From positions 19,453,596 through 19,517,595 of the forward strand of contig OX336343.1 of NCBI GenBank assembly GCA_946902875.1: a stretch of 64,000 nucleotides of DNA, in the 5' to 3' direction. How positions within the stretch are numbered: position 1 is the first letter of the stretch; every line of letters starts with the position of its first letter. A program made the translations under genes and the position numbers. The stretch is from Nematopogon swammerdamellus. Lineage: Eukaryota > Arthropoda > Insecta > Lepidoptera > Adelidae. Under the pieces are notes generated by a model, which worked only from the letters and a program-made list of their open reading frames with translations, was not told the DNA's origin and made no database searches. Below are positions 32,661 through 42,237 of the stretch, piece after piece.

Positions 32661-32725
32661 CCACTCGGCCACCCGCCACTACCACTCGGCCACCCGCCAC
32701 TACCACTCGGCCACCCGCCCGCCAC
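32640..32725. repeat. 20-bp minisatellite at the SINE head
   Basis: The unit CCACCCGCCACTACCACTCGG is repeated about four times. It seems to have grown from the A-box side of the SINE head, where CCACTCGGCCACC normally stands. Confidence 0.8.
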
Positions 32726-33535
32726 ACAAGTACATAAGTACCTATAATATTGCAAAAAAAAAAAAAATAACATGTAGCAAGTACATTTTGTCCAAATAAT
32801 GAAAGAAGACGAATACGCTTTCATATAATGTTGGGCCCGATTGTAAAAAGATGAAAATGGTATCAATAGCCTAAATATATTAAATCTTCACTGAAAATTC
32901 AGCAGATTTTGGCAATCTGAGAGCAGTTTTTAGAGATTTAGTTTAGTAGAATCTAACCACCTTTACAGAAAAGAAGTATCGGACTGGGTGGTGCCCAAGA
33001 TAAAGTACCTAAGGTAGGTACCAAATATTTTTTAGTGTGTAGGAAGTTTATTGTGCAATTTTCTAGACTTTTCACGAGCCCGTCAAGAAAGGATCAGCCC
33101 ATCATTCATGAACAGTAATTAATTTGCCTATATTTATTTCATTAGTTCATTACTTCATTGGCATAATAAATAGTCATGTAAATACTTCCGATAATAACGG
33201 GTTTTATAAGGTTCCAAAAAAAGGTAACCATAACTTATTTATTACCCAAACAATAAATATTCAATAACAAAAACGAAAGGTAAAAATAAATATATTTGCA
33301 CACAATAGGTATGAGCCCCGCGCCGGCGCACCGCCGCCGCCTAACGCGGTCGGCGCGCCGAACCGAGCGCGGTCAGTCAGTCTGATCGCATCGATAGACT
33401 TTTCGAAGAAAAAATATGTGAAATAACACAAAACAATATTGTCTTGGTGACTGACTCGGGCTCTACCATTAAAATAGCTATAAATTTAATGAATAAGTAT
33501 GCAGAATCATCTTTATCTTGGGCGCGCTCTGCATA

Positions 33536-33650
33536 TGGGCGCGTTCAGGTAGAAAGCTGGTAGCCGGCGCCGATGTACCAGCGCCGAACGGCGCTGGTCG
33601 GCGCCGGTTGTCGCTACATAAAGAAAGCCGGTAGAAGCTGGTAAATCTGT
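33536..33650 (-). repeat. inverted outlier unit of the 95-bp repeat
   Basis: The reverse complement contains CGGCGCTGGTACATCGG, GCCGGCTACCAGCTTTCTAC and GAACGCGCCCATATGCAG, as in the array at 33967-34738. It lies in opposite orientation about 320 bp before it. Confidence 0.75.
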
Positions 33651-33678
33651 GTGACTGAGTAGGTAGGTAGTGTGCAAA

Positions 33679-33819
33679 ATGTCGAACTCATCGGATGAAG
33701 ACCTTTTTCTGTTAGACAATGTGTTTCTCAAACTCAGAAAACATTCCAACATTTATCCACCACGTATCTATTTTGGTGTCTTCTATCTCTTTTATCCCAC
33801 ACTACTACAGTTCTACTAA
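33679..33819 (+). pseudogene. short acidic ORF, possible transposase start
   Basis: This is a 46-residue frame starting MSNSSDEDLFLLDNVFLKLR. A Ser-Asp-Glu rich start followed by a Leu-rich helix is seen at the N-terminus of PIF/Harbinger transposases; that comparison is tentative. It stops early and nothing transposase-like follows. Confidence 0.3.
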
Positions 33820-33966
33820 ATACTAACGAAGTCAAAATGTCAGTATAAATTTTTTTACAATTTTAATAAACATTCACGAACAGTGATACACGTTCTCGCA
33901 AACGACAGCGCCGATCGGCGTTTCTCGGAGTTTGTCGGTGCTTATAGGCGTTGGTTCGGCACGAAT

Positions 33967-34738
33967 TATGGAGACTGTCTTCCTCAACAACCAGCGCTGG
34001 TCGGCACCGGTCGGCGCTGGTACAGCGGCGCCTGCTACCAGATTTCTATCTACCTGAACGCGCCCTATGGAGACTGTCTGCTTCAACAACAAGCGCTGGT
34101 CGGCGCTGGTAGGCGCCGGTCGGCGCTGGTACATCGGCACCGGCTACAAGCTTTCTACCTGAACGCGCCCTATGGAGACTGTCTGCGTCAACAACCAGCG
34201 CTGGTCGGCGCCGGTCGGTGCTGGTACTTCGCGCCGGCTACCAGCTTTTTACCTGAACGCGCCCTATGCAGACTGTCTGCGTGAACAACCAGCGCTGGTC
34301 AGCGCCGGTCGGCGCTGATGCGTCGGCGCCGACTACGAGCTTTCTACCTGAACACGCCCTATGCAGACTGTCTGCGTCAACAACCAGCGCTGGTCGGCGC
34401 CGGTCGGCGCTGATACATCGGCGCCGGCTACCAGCTTTCTACCTGAACGCGCCCTATGCAGACTGTCTGCGTCAACAACCAGCGCTGGTCGGCGCCGGTC
34501 GGCGCTGGTACATCGGCGCCGGCTACCAGCTTTCTATCTGAACGTACCCTATGGATACTGTCTGCGTCAACAACCAGCGCTGGTCGGCCCGGTACATCGG
34601 CGCCGTCTACAAGCTTTCTACCTGAACGTGCCCTATGAAAACTGTCTGCGTCAACAACCAGCGCTCGTCGGCGCCGCCGGTCGGCGCTGGTACATCGGCG
34701 CCGCGACGGCTACCAGCTTTCTACCTGAATGCGCCCAT
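33967..34738 (+). repeat. 95-bp GC-rich tandem array, about 8 units
   Basis: Units begin TATGNAGACTGTCTGC at 33967, 34066, 34171, 34265, 34360, 34455, 34550 and 34634. Four consecutive steps are 94-95 bp. Each contains CAGCGCTGGTCGGCGCCGG and CGGCGCCGGCTACCAGC. Because 95 is not a multiple of three, the + strand reading frame shifts each unit, yet few stops occur, so overlapping frames of 91-140 codons appear. I read these as by-products of the repeat, not proteins. Confidence 0.85.
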
Positions 34739-34859
34739 ACAAGGTCGCGCCGCCGACTACGCCGCCGCCGCCAACAATTTTGAGTCGGCGCGCCGCCGCC
34801 GATCGGGTGGTTATCGGCGCTCATATCTAGCACACAACCACGAGATCAAAAAATGAATA

Positions 34860-35281
34860 CACTCTACCCCTACACCAGCAGAGCACATGGATGACCAAAC
34901 GAATATCCGATTCATAAGAAACAACCCTGATCCTGCCTTGAAGGGCTCTTTCTTTTCACTCTAATTGGCACACTAATTCCTGACTGTTAGAATGTAGATT
35001 TCCTGTCATTCTTGGGTTTGTAGCGTTAACGATCAACGTCCGAAAGAATATAGTAGGTCACAATCGTCAAAATATTTCCCCTAAACACTTTGCAAGGCCG
35101 ATAGGCTGACTTGCGCAAGTAGCGACATATAATCGTCTAGGAAACATCATTTATCTCGTTCGAGCGGTGGTGATTTGCGGATCGATAAATTCTGTTCTTC
35201 GCTTTCGTTCTCATTGTGAGGAGTTGAGGAGCCGCTGGTTAGCGTCGGTGGCTGTCGTTCTGCGTGCTGAAGGGAAGCGTG
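34860..35281 (+). promoter_or_regulatory. Syngr: synaptogyrin 5' flank and 5' UTR
   Basis: GC content rises toward the start codon (GTGAGGAGTTGAGGAGCC). No TATA box at a convincing distance was seen. The transcription start cannot be fixed from sequence. The start ATG has G at -3 and +4, a fair context. Confidence 0.35.
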
Positions 35282-35383
35282 ATGGATGCCGGTGGTGCAT
35301 ACGGCGGCGGCAAGGCGGGCGGCGCATTCGATCCGCTCGCCTTCGCGCAGAGACCCCCGGTCATCGTCCGCGCTGTGTGCTGG
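35282..35383 (+). CDS. Syngr: synaptogyrin exon 1
   Basis: Thirty-four codons: MDAGGAYGGGKAGGAFDPLA, FAQRPPVIVRAVCW, then donor GTAAGATC. The GGAYG..KAGGAFDP..F start is the conserved cytoplasmic N-terminus of synaptogyrins, and VIVRAVCW opens the first membrane span. No in-frame ATG lies upstream before the next stop, so this start is preferred. Confidence 0.92.
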
Positions 35384-35708
35384 GTAAGATCAGTTCTAAT
35401 TGCTTTTTCTTCAGTACTGCACGAGAAATATGTTATATCTGACTAAGGCCTCACCTCGTTTATACAGGCAAGTTATGTCAATCTATAAAAATTTGCTTAT
35501 TTCATAACAACTTAGATTGGTAGGGCATCAGGAACCATTCTGTTCCTGGTTAAGCTTCGCCATCTAAAGTGTCCGCAGGAATAAAACCGTTACTTACCTC
35601 AACTGCAGGATACACAGCTTAACACGTGCACACTAGACTGTACCACCGGTGGCGTGGCACACACCACACTCAGAATAATATAGGTATCCAATGTTGAACG
35701 TTTTAAAG

Positions 35709-36158
35709 AGTAATGAATAGCCCCACTGCATCTCTCCCCGTGTATGTCGTAAAAGGCGACTAAGGGATATGAATCCCTTCTTATATTACTAGGTGGTAGA
35801 GTTTAACCCGCCCGGGTTGGTACCACCGCACTGGATGAAAGGTCGGTCGAAACGGCTATGTAAATAGTTTGTGTTTTCCGTTCAGTTCAGTGTAGCCGGC
35901 ACGACCGAAGGGAAGCACTGACGTGGCACCAAGTTCACCCGGTGTTATGGGCTGACATCACGGATGTTGTAGATGATGTAGCCAACCGTGTCAGTTTGCA
36001 TGAAAAAAAAACTGGCCAAGTGCGAGTCGGACTGACGCACTGAGGGTTCTGTACCACTGCGTAAGCGGGCTAGTTTTTATTACCTATTTGTTGTTTTACT
36101 TTAGATTTAGTTGTAGGTGATGTAGCCAACCGTGTCAGTTTCCATAAAAAAAAAATCG
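35709..36158 (+). mobile_element. 5'-truncated mosaic SINE with 19-bp duplication
   Basis: It is flanked by a 19-bp direct repeat AATGTTGAACGTTTTAAAG (35690-35708 and 36159-36177), the mark of LINE-assisted insertion. It contains the truncated mosaic head (AATAGCCCCACTGCATCTC), body and tail. The tail is split by the GGCCAAGTG repeat (36010-36109) and a second copy of the last 45 bp with poly-A. The right duplication ends 18 bp before synaptogyrin exon 2. Confidence 0.9.
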
Positions 36159-36195
36159 AATGTTGAACGTTTTAAAGTAGTAGTCAATTGTTTAG

Positions 36196-36427
36196 CTGTT
36201 CGCGGTGATCGTGATGGGCTGCATCTCCGCGAAGGGCTGGTACACGAAGGGTGAGGAGGAGCTGTGCGCGTACAACGACGACACCAACGCGTGCAACTAC
36301 GGCGTGGGCATCTCGGTGATCGCGTTCATTGCTTGCGTCGGCTTCGTCGCCGGCGAGTATCTATTCGAGCAGATGTCCTCAGTCAAGACGAGGAAGCACT
36401 ATGTGCTGGGCGACATGGCCTTCTCAG
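36196..36427 (+). CDS. Syngr: synaptogyrin exon 2
   Basis: The acceptor is CAATTGTTTAG and the donor GTGAGACA; 77 codons plus 1 nt. It encodes LFAVIVMGCISAKGWYTKGE (end of span 1), the lumenal loop with C58 and C67 (ELCAYNDDTNACNYG), span 2 (VGISVIAFIACVGFVAGEYL) and the cytoplasmic loop SSVKTRKHYVLGDMAFS. YNDDTNACNYG and the KTRKHYVLGD loop are family hallmarks. The exon is closely boxed by SINEs: 18 bp of unique intron upstream, about 25 bp downstream. Confidence 0.94.
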
Positions 36428-36452
36428 GTGAGACACGGAGAAACAGCATTGT

Positions 36453-36836
36453 CAGCCTCGATGGCTCAGTGGTGCAGACAGTCGACTGTCGCTATTGATT
36501 GTTAAGCAACGCTGGGTGCGGTCAGTACTTGGATGGGTGACCGCTCGACCGTTGGAGGCTGGCCGTGGTTCGGATTCTACGTAAAGCTGTAGGTCCCTTC
36601 CCTTCCTACCTTACTCGGTGGTAGGTTTCAACCCGCCCGGGTTGGTACCACCGCACTGAATGAAACGTCGGTCGAAACGGCTATGTAAATAGTTTGTGTT
36701 TTCCGTCCAGTTCAGTGTAGCCAGCACGATCGAAGGGAAGCACTGACATGGCACCTAGTTCACCCGGTGTTATGGGCTGATATCACGGATGTTGTAGGTG
36801 ATGTAGCCAACCGTGTCAGTTTCCATAAAAAAAAAA
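36453..36836 (+). mobile_element. reference full-length composite tRNA/5S SINE
   Basis: In order: A-box-like GATGGCTCAGTGGTGCAG (36460-36477); 5S rRNA-like segment 36502-36544 (TTAAGCAACGCTGGGTGCGG, then AGTACTTGGATGGGTGACCG), which covers the internal promoter of 5S genes; B-box-like GGTTCGGATTC (36567-36577); shared body (TACCTTACTCGGTGGTAGG, GGTTGGTACCACCGCACTG); GTCCAGTTCAGTGTAGCC; tail GGCTGATATCACGGATG and GTGTCAGTTTCC, ending ATAAAAAAAAAA. About 384 bp, with no coding. It starts 25 bp after the exon 2 donor. Confidence 0.9.
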
Positions 36837-37106
36837 CCAAAAATTGACACGTCAAAATATGTTGTGTCAGCGATCACGGAACATAAGCAGTAGATGGAAC
36901 GGTCTTGGAACGAACATCAACTACTATTGAACTTGTACTGAAACCTCAATGACCATTTTATTTACGACATTTTAGTCCGTAAGAACTACGATAAACATAG
37001 TCTATTCAGACATGTGTGTGTTATGTAATTTGATTTGGATGCGATGACTAAAACTTTACCATACTAAAACTTACGAGTACCTACTTAACGTAGAATTGTG
37101 AAAACT

Positions 37107-37266
37107 TGTGAAAACCCGCCCGGGTTGTTGCCACCTTACTGAATGAAAGGTCGGTCGAAACTGACAAAATGGAAGCACTGACATGGTACCTAGTTCACCA
37201 AGGTGTTACGGGCTGACATCGCAGATATTGTTGGTCATTTATCCAATCGTAGGTATCAGTTACAAA
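37107..37266 (+). repeat. SINE body and tail, deleted
   Basis: AACCCGCCCGGGTTGTTGCC leads to a deletion, then GGAAGCACTGACATGG and GTTACGGGCTGACATCGC. It is old and diverged. Sequence from 37267 to 37790 shows no gene. Confidence 0.65.
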
Positions 37267-37794
37267 CAAATCTTTTGAGTGTCTATAATTTTTTTCTCTA
37301 ATATAGCACAGTAAGTCATTTATGTATTTAGCTTTATGGTTGCCGTTATAGTAATATGACAGGCCTCCGATACTGGCAGAGTTCAAGTTTGCGGAACACT
37401 CCCACGAAAGGCCCCTAAGCTACCCGACTGTTGATCAAATTGTGAACTATTCTGTTCACTTAACTGTAGGATTTGGCATTTTCAGGAAATGACGCCTAAA
37501 GCGTAATACATACACAGATTACATTACGGCATACTTCACAGAGGTGTCAGGTTTAATCACCACACTCGATGACAGACCAGGCGCGACCAGATGTTGTGTT
37601 ATCGTGTGACTGTATCATATTCGATGGTGTGTTGATGACCCCAACATTATAAGGGGTCACATGAGGTTTTAGGCCACTCCAACCTTGGTGATACGGCCTG
37701 ATGTTTTAGGCTACCCCTTTCCACCCCAACCCTCCCAACATCGTGTCTAATATTTTATTGAACAATATCTTAAACATGTTTTCAGAATCTGTTT

Positions 37795-38065
37795 GAAAAA
37801 TTAGGGGAAGGTGTGGAACTAAGCTTGCGATGGCTTCACCGAACATATCCGGGCCCATCGGCAGTAGAGGAGGGTGTTAATCGAGGTCGGGACTAGGGAG
37901 TGGCCACTCTAAATTTCCCGCGCATGCTTCACGTTTCGGCTCGCATCAAGCCCTCGTCAACTAGTCTGCGTTGTCTAGGACGCGGGGAAACCACCAGTCC
38001 CGCTCTCGACCTCCCTCTCTCTACCTATGCATATTCTGTAGGATGCTTCCAGTGACGTATAAAGA
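37795..38065 (-). repeat. 3' end of LINE with restriction-like endonuclease
   Basis: The reverse complement matches 47640-47885 closely: AGAGAGAGGGAGGTCGAGAG, GGGACTGGTGGTTTCCCCGC, GAAACGTGAAGCATGCGCGG and GCCATCGCAAGC. It is the terminal coding and 3' UTR part only. It lies outside the hAT block at 38974-48297, while the homologous + copy lies inside. Confidence 0.8.
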
Positions 38066-38529
38066 TTCCGAAAACCGTATTATTAAAATTTTAAATTTAG
38101 TTAAGGTTCTTAGTTATAGGCCGCGCGGCGCCGCGTCCGACGAACGGCATCACAAGGTCGCGTGCGGGAGGCCAACCGAGAGCTAAATACATGCTAAATA
38201 TTGTTGTTTAGTTGCTTTTTAGACACTAATTCACTCGCTCAGGTTTTTCACATGTTCGCTAAAAAATATACACGTGACTGTCCCAATATTCCCTCTATCC
38301 CCATCGAGATAGTTTTTTTATGTTATTATAACCCACTTCCCCTCGTGACCTCATTTGATTAAAGGATGACCCCCTAATGCCATTAAATGGCCACCTAGCT
38401 CTGGCCGACATCTGTGTATTGACTTTAAATGGCGGGGATGTCAACCCGGGTCTCCGCGGTGCCATCATAATTGATTAATTAATTGTGGCTTGCAAGCATC
38501 ATTCAAACACCATACAACTTATGTATGTA

Positions 38530-38665
38530 CTCGTATATATTCTTTATTGAACACCAATTTATACAAATTAGGCACAATAGGTGAGCTTAATGCGGTGAGG
38601 CATTCGATTCTAACTAACTTTAGGGATGTGGGAGAAGTATATGCAGGTGAACAAGAATAGCTTGT
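38530..38665 (-). repeat. short interspersed repeat, also at the window end
   Basis: TATTCTTTATTGAACACCAA, TAGGTGAGCTTAATGC, GAGGCATTC and GGATGTGGGAGAAGTA recur in order at 63880-64000. TTTATTG at one end suggests a reversed polyadenylation signal, so this is probably a retroelement 3' end on the - strand. Confidence 0.72.
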
Positions 38666-39109
38666 GGCAATGTGTTAAGCAGTAAAACAATATGATAAAC
38701 ATGTTTTATTTTTTTATTTTTAGGATTCAAACCTGGAACTCCGGCTTGAGCCGCCAGTGCGTATTTTTTCTCTTAATTTTCGGCCTTGCATTTATCTAAA
38801 ATAAGAATATAAAAAGCGAGTACATGCTTAGTACTAAAAAAAAAAAAAAAATTTAATCCCTGTTAACTTCTAGTGTCCGATGCTAAATACGACTTTGGTG
38901 ACGACAGCATAAGCTTCAATATTGAATCGTGCAAGTTGACTGAACGCAGAAGATTGCGTCATACCTACTAGAGCAGCGGTTCTCAATCTAAAGTACAAAT
39001 CTATGGTACGCGTACCACCAGTGGTACGCAGAATTCTTCGAGGCGGTACGCGGAAAAAATTAAAAATAATTTTTTCACCTCAGTCACCCGGCTGACTCGT
39101 CAACGCTGT

Positions 39110-40140
39110 ACAGATCTCACAATAACTTTGGACTGAACATTAACCCTTAGCTCCTCGCCAGCGCGAATTTCCACGTAACGTTCCGGGTAAACACACAATT
39201 CCGCGCGCGAAACATTTTCCGCGCTTTCTCCATTAAAAAATCATAACTATGAAATTTCCTTCAGAACCCTATATAAATTTGCACGTCATTGTAATCTAGA
39301 TGAAATTATCTTTCATATGACATAGGTTTGAGCTAATTGGTTCGCAATTGTAATGCATAGAAAAATAGGCAAAGTTAGAAATGAATGATTTACGGGAGTC
39401 GGAAGGAAAGAATGAAGATTCCTCAAAAAGTAAATCGATAACATATGTTTTTTTTGTTTTAAAATAGAACTAAAATACATTTGCAATAAACCTACATCAA
39501 ATTTAGTAAATATCTTCTTGATAAATATTTCACCAGAGCCCTCCAACCATGAGCCAACCGGCGCGTAATTTGTACCGGCGGCAGAATTTTGAATGGTACA
39601 AAAAAGTGCTGTTATTATCGAAAATGAGCAATAAATACAAAAAGTATGGCCATTGTCGTCTGCCCCCAAGTGTCCTCCATATTGAATAGAAGAAATCATA
39701 ACATTTTACGTATTAGATTTTTTTTGAAAAATAAAAAACCAACGCAATCCCTTTCTAGTGCGTGAGAAAACTACTTCCCGTTGGAGCGATGTTTTGGCTA
39801 TAATACAACACTTCGTAAAGGTTATATCCCACTAATAAATTAGTCTATGACATGTTTATCAATATGTCAATGTCATATGAGCACTCACTGAACATATTAT
39901 AATAACACTGGCCTATTGAAATCAAACAAAAAACTGAAGTGGCTCACGCACACATGCACACAATGACGTCAGCCGGCAGCCGTGCGCTAGTATTAGTAAG
40001 TCGACGACCTGTTCTCGAAAGATACATAGAGGGTGTTTGCAATATACAGATAACGAAAAATATTTATATTTAGCTACGGTTGGTCAAGCAAGTGTGAACA
40101 AATTAGGAATAGCTGTAAAACACAAATGCTATTGGTCAAG
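39110..40140. other. interior of the hAT block, no gene recognised
   Basis: It is AT-rich. A 128-codon frame on the - strand (39313-39699) has no recognisable domain. It could be original hAT sequence, but no transposase motif was seen. Confidence 0.4.
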
Positions 40141-40143
40141 TGT

Positions 40144-41413
40144 GTACTTTAAAAGAATAGTCCCACTGCATCTCTCCCCGTGTGTGTCGTAAAAGGCGAC
40201 TAAGGGATAAGACTCCCTTCTTATATTACTAGATGGTAGGTTATTCCGCCCGGGTTGGTACCACCGCACTGAATGAAAGGTCGGTCGAAACGGCTATGTA
40301 AATAGTTTGTGTTTTCCGTCCAGTTCAATGTAGCCGGCACGACCGAAGTGAAGCACTGACGTGGCACCAAGTTCACCCGGTGCTATGGGCTGACATCACG
40401 AATGTACCGTGTGGGGCCGGTACTTTAAAAGAATAGGTCCACTGCATCTCTCCCCGTGTATGTCGTAAAAGGCGGCAAAGGGATATGACTCCCTTCTTAT
40501 ATTACTAGGTAGTAGGGTTTAACCCGCCCGGGTTGCTACCACCACATTTGTGTTTTCCGTGCAGTTCAGTGTAGCCGGCACGACCGAAGGGCAGCACTGA
40601 CGTAGCACCAAGATCACCCGGTGTTATGGGCTGACATCACGAATGAACCGTGTGGGGCCGGTACTTTAAAAAAATAGCCCCACTGCATCTCTCCCCGTGT
40701 ATGTCGTAAAAGGCGACAAAGGGATATGACTCCCTTCTTATATTACTAGGTGGTAGGGTTTAACCCGCCCGGGTTGCTACCACCACATTTGTGTTTTCCG
40801 TGCAGTTCAGTGTAGCCGGCACGACCGAAGGGCAGCACTGACGTAGCACCAAGATCACCCGGTGTTATGGGCTGACATCACGAATGAACCGTGTGGGGCC
40901 GGTACTTTAAAAAAATAGCCCCACTGCATCTCTCCCCGTGTATGTCGTAAAAGGCGACAAAGGGATATGACTCCCTTCTTATATTACTAGGTGGTAGGGT
41001 TTAACCCGCCCGGGTTGCTACCACCACATTTGTGTTTTCCGTGCAGTTCAGTGTAGCCGGCACGACCGAAGGGCAGCACTGACGTAGCACCAAGATCACC
41101 CGGTGTTATGGGCTGACATCACGAATGAACCGTGTGGGGCCGGTACTTTAAAAAAATAGCCCCACTGCATCTCTCCCCGTGTATGTCGTAAAAGGCGACA
41201 AAGGGATATGACTCCCTTCTTATATTACTAGGTGGTAGGGTTTAACCCGCCCGGGTTGCTACCACCACATTTGTGTTTTCCGTGCAGTTCAGTGTAGCCG
41301 GCACGACCGAAGGGCAGCACTGACGTAGCACCAAGATCACCCGGTGTTATGGGCTGACATCACGGATGTTGTAAGTGATGTAGCCAACCGTTTCAGTTCC
41401 CATAAAAAAAAAA
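40144..41413 (+). mobile_element. multimeric SINE: 241-bp body repeated
   Basis: A first unit (40144-40399) carries the mosaic head and a full body. It is followed by units starting GAATGTACC/GAATGAACC at 40400, 40641, 40882 and 41123, spaced exactly 241 bp. Each repeats GTGTGGGGCCGGTACTTT, AAGGCGACAAAGGGATATG and GTGCAGTTCAGTGTAGCC. All inner units share a deletion of about 43 bp that the first unit lacks. Only the last unit continues into the true tail and poly-A (to 41413). Another tail scrap follows (41430-41466). Confidence 0.9.
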
Positions 41414-41554
41414 ATTATAAATAAATTTTGTAGGTGGTGTAGCCAACCGTGTCAGTTTCCATACAAAAATACTAGGTTAGTATAAGGCTTCGTCGCCCAA
41501 CCTAACCTTTCACTGTAACTGTAACGTAACGTAGCGGGGGTGGGGGGGTGGTTG

Positions 41555-42030
41555 TTTTGTTTGATAGTCTGACAGTTTGACAGATTTGACAGTTGTCATG
41601 TATGACAAAGTTGGACAGTTTGATCTCTGTCAAAAGTTGACATTGTCAGATTTTGACATTTGACAGTGTAAATCGGAGTGAATTGATGACATCTTGGGGA
41701 TTTGGGGAGATAGTTTATTGGGTCTAACTAGTAAGGGGTCCGAGTTATAAGCGTAAACGGGGTTGTCAAATGTACATTTTGGGTTCCAGCTTGACAGTTT
41801 GAACGATTTGACAGTTGTCATGAAAAACAAAGTTTGAGATTTGGGTATAGGGCACAAGTTGACACTGTCAGATTTTGACATTTGACAGTCCTCGACAGAT
41901 TTTTGGTTGACAACTTTGACAGATTGACAGATTTGACAGTTGTCATGTACTACAAAGTTTGACAGTTCGATCTCTGTCACAAGTTGACATTGTCAGATTT
42001 TGACATTTGACAGTTTAAATGGAAGTAAAA
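41555..42030. repeat. TTGACAG-rich degenerate tandem repeat
   Basis: GATTTGACAGTTGTCATG recurs at 41583, 41805 and 41930, and GTCAGATTTTGACATTTGAC follows each. Units are about 125-220 bp. The TGACA/TGTCA words are partly self-complementary. It is non-coding; the - strand 116-codon frame is a by-product. Confidence 0.75.
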
Positions 42031-42237
42031 TTGATGAAATTTTGGTGGAGGGGGAATTTGGGAGTGGGGGGGGAGGGGAATTTTTGTTCTCCCCGATATC
42101 TATCCGAATATATAGTTATACCTCTCTACCTAGTCTATTTCAAAAGTAAGTTTTCGTAATTTGAAAATCGACTAAATTGTGTGAGCAACTTGATGTTTAA
42201 TTCACTACACTATTTTCAGATCTTCGATCCGAAATGT

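Noticed and set aside
33967..34738. CRISPR array or protein-coding repeat gene
   Set aside because: Units are directly adjacent with no unique spacers, and the genome is animal. The changing frame and lack of splice sites argue against a protein.
36502..36544. 5S rRNA gene
   Set aside because: Only the internal-promoter part of 5S is present, and it is embedded in a SINE copied elsewhere. The rest of the 120-nt gene is missing.
40400..41363. CRISPR-like or rDNA-spacer array
   Set aside because: The 241-bp units are SINE bodies with no spacers, and the array ends in a SINE tail with poly-A.
41630..41980. 116-codon - strand frame rich in Lys/Ser/Gln
   Set aside because: It is a product of the TTGACAG tandem repeat; the same peptide words repeat with the DNA unit.
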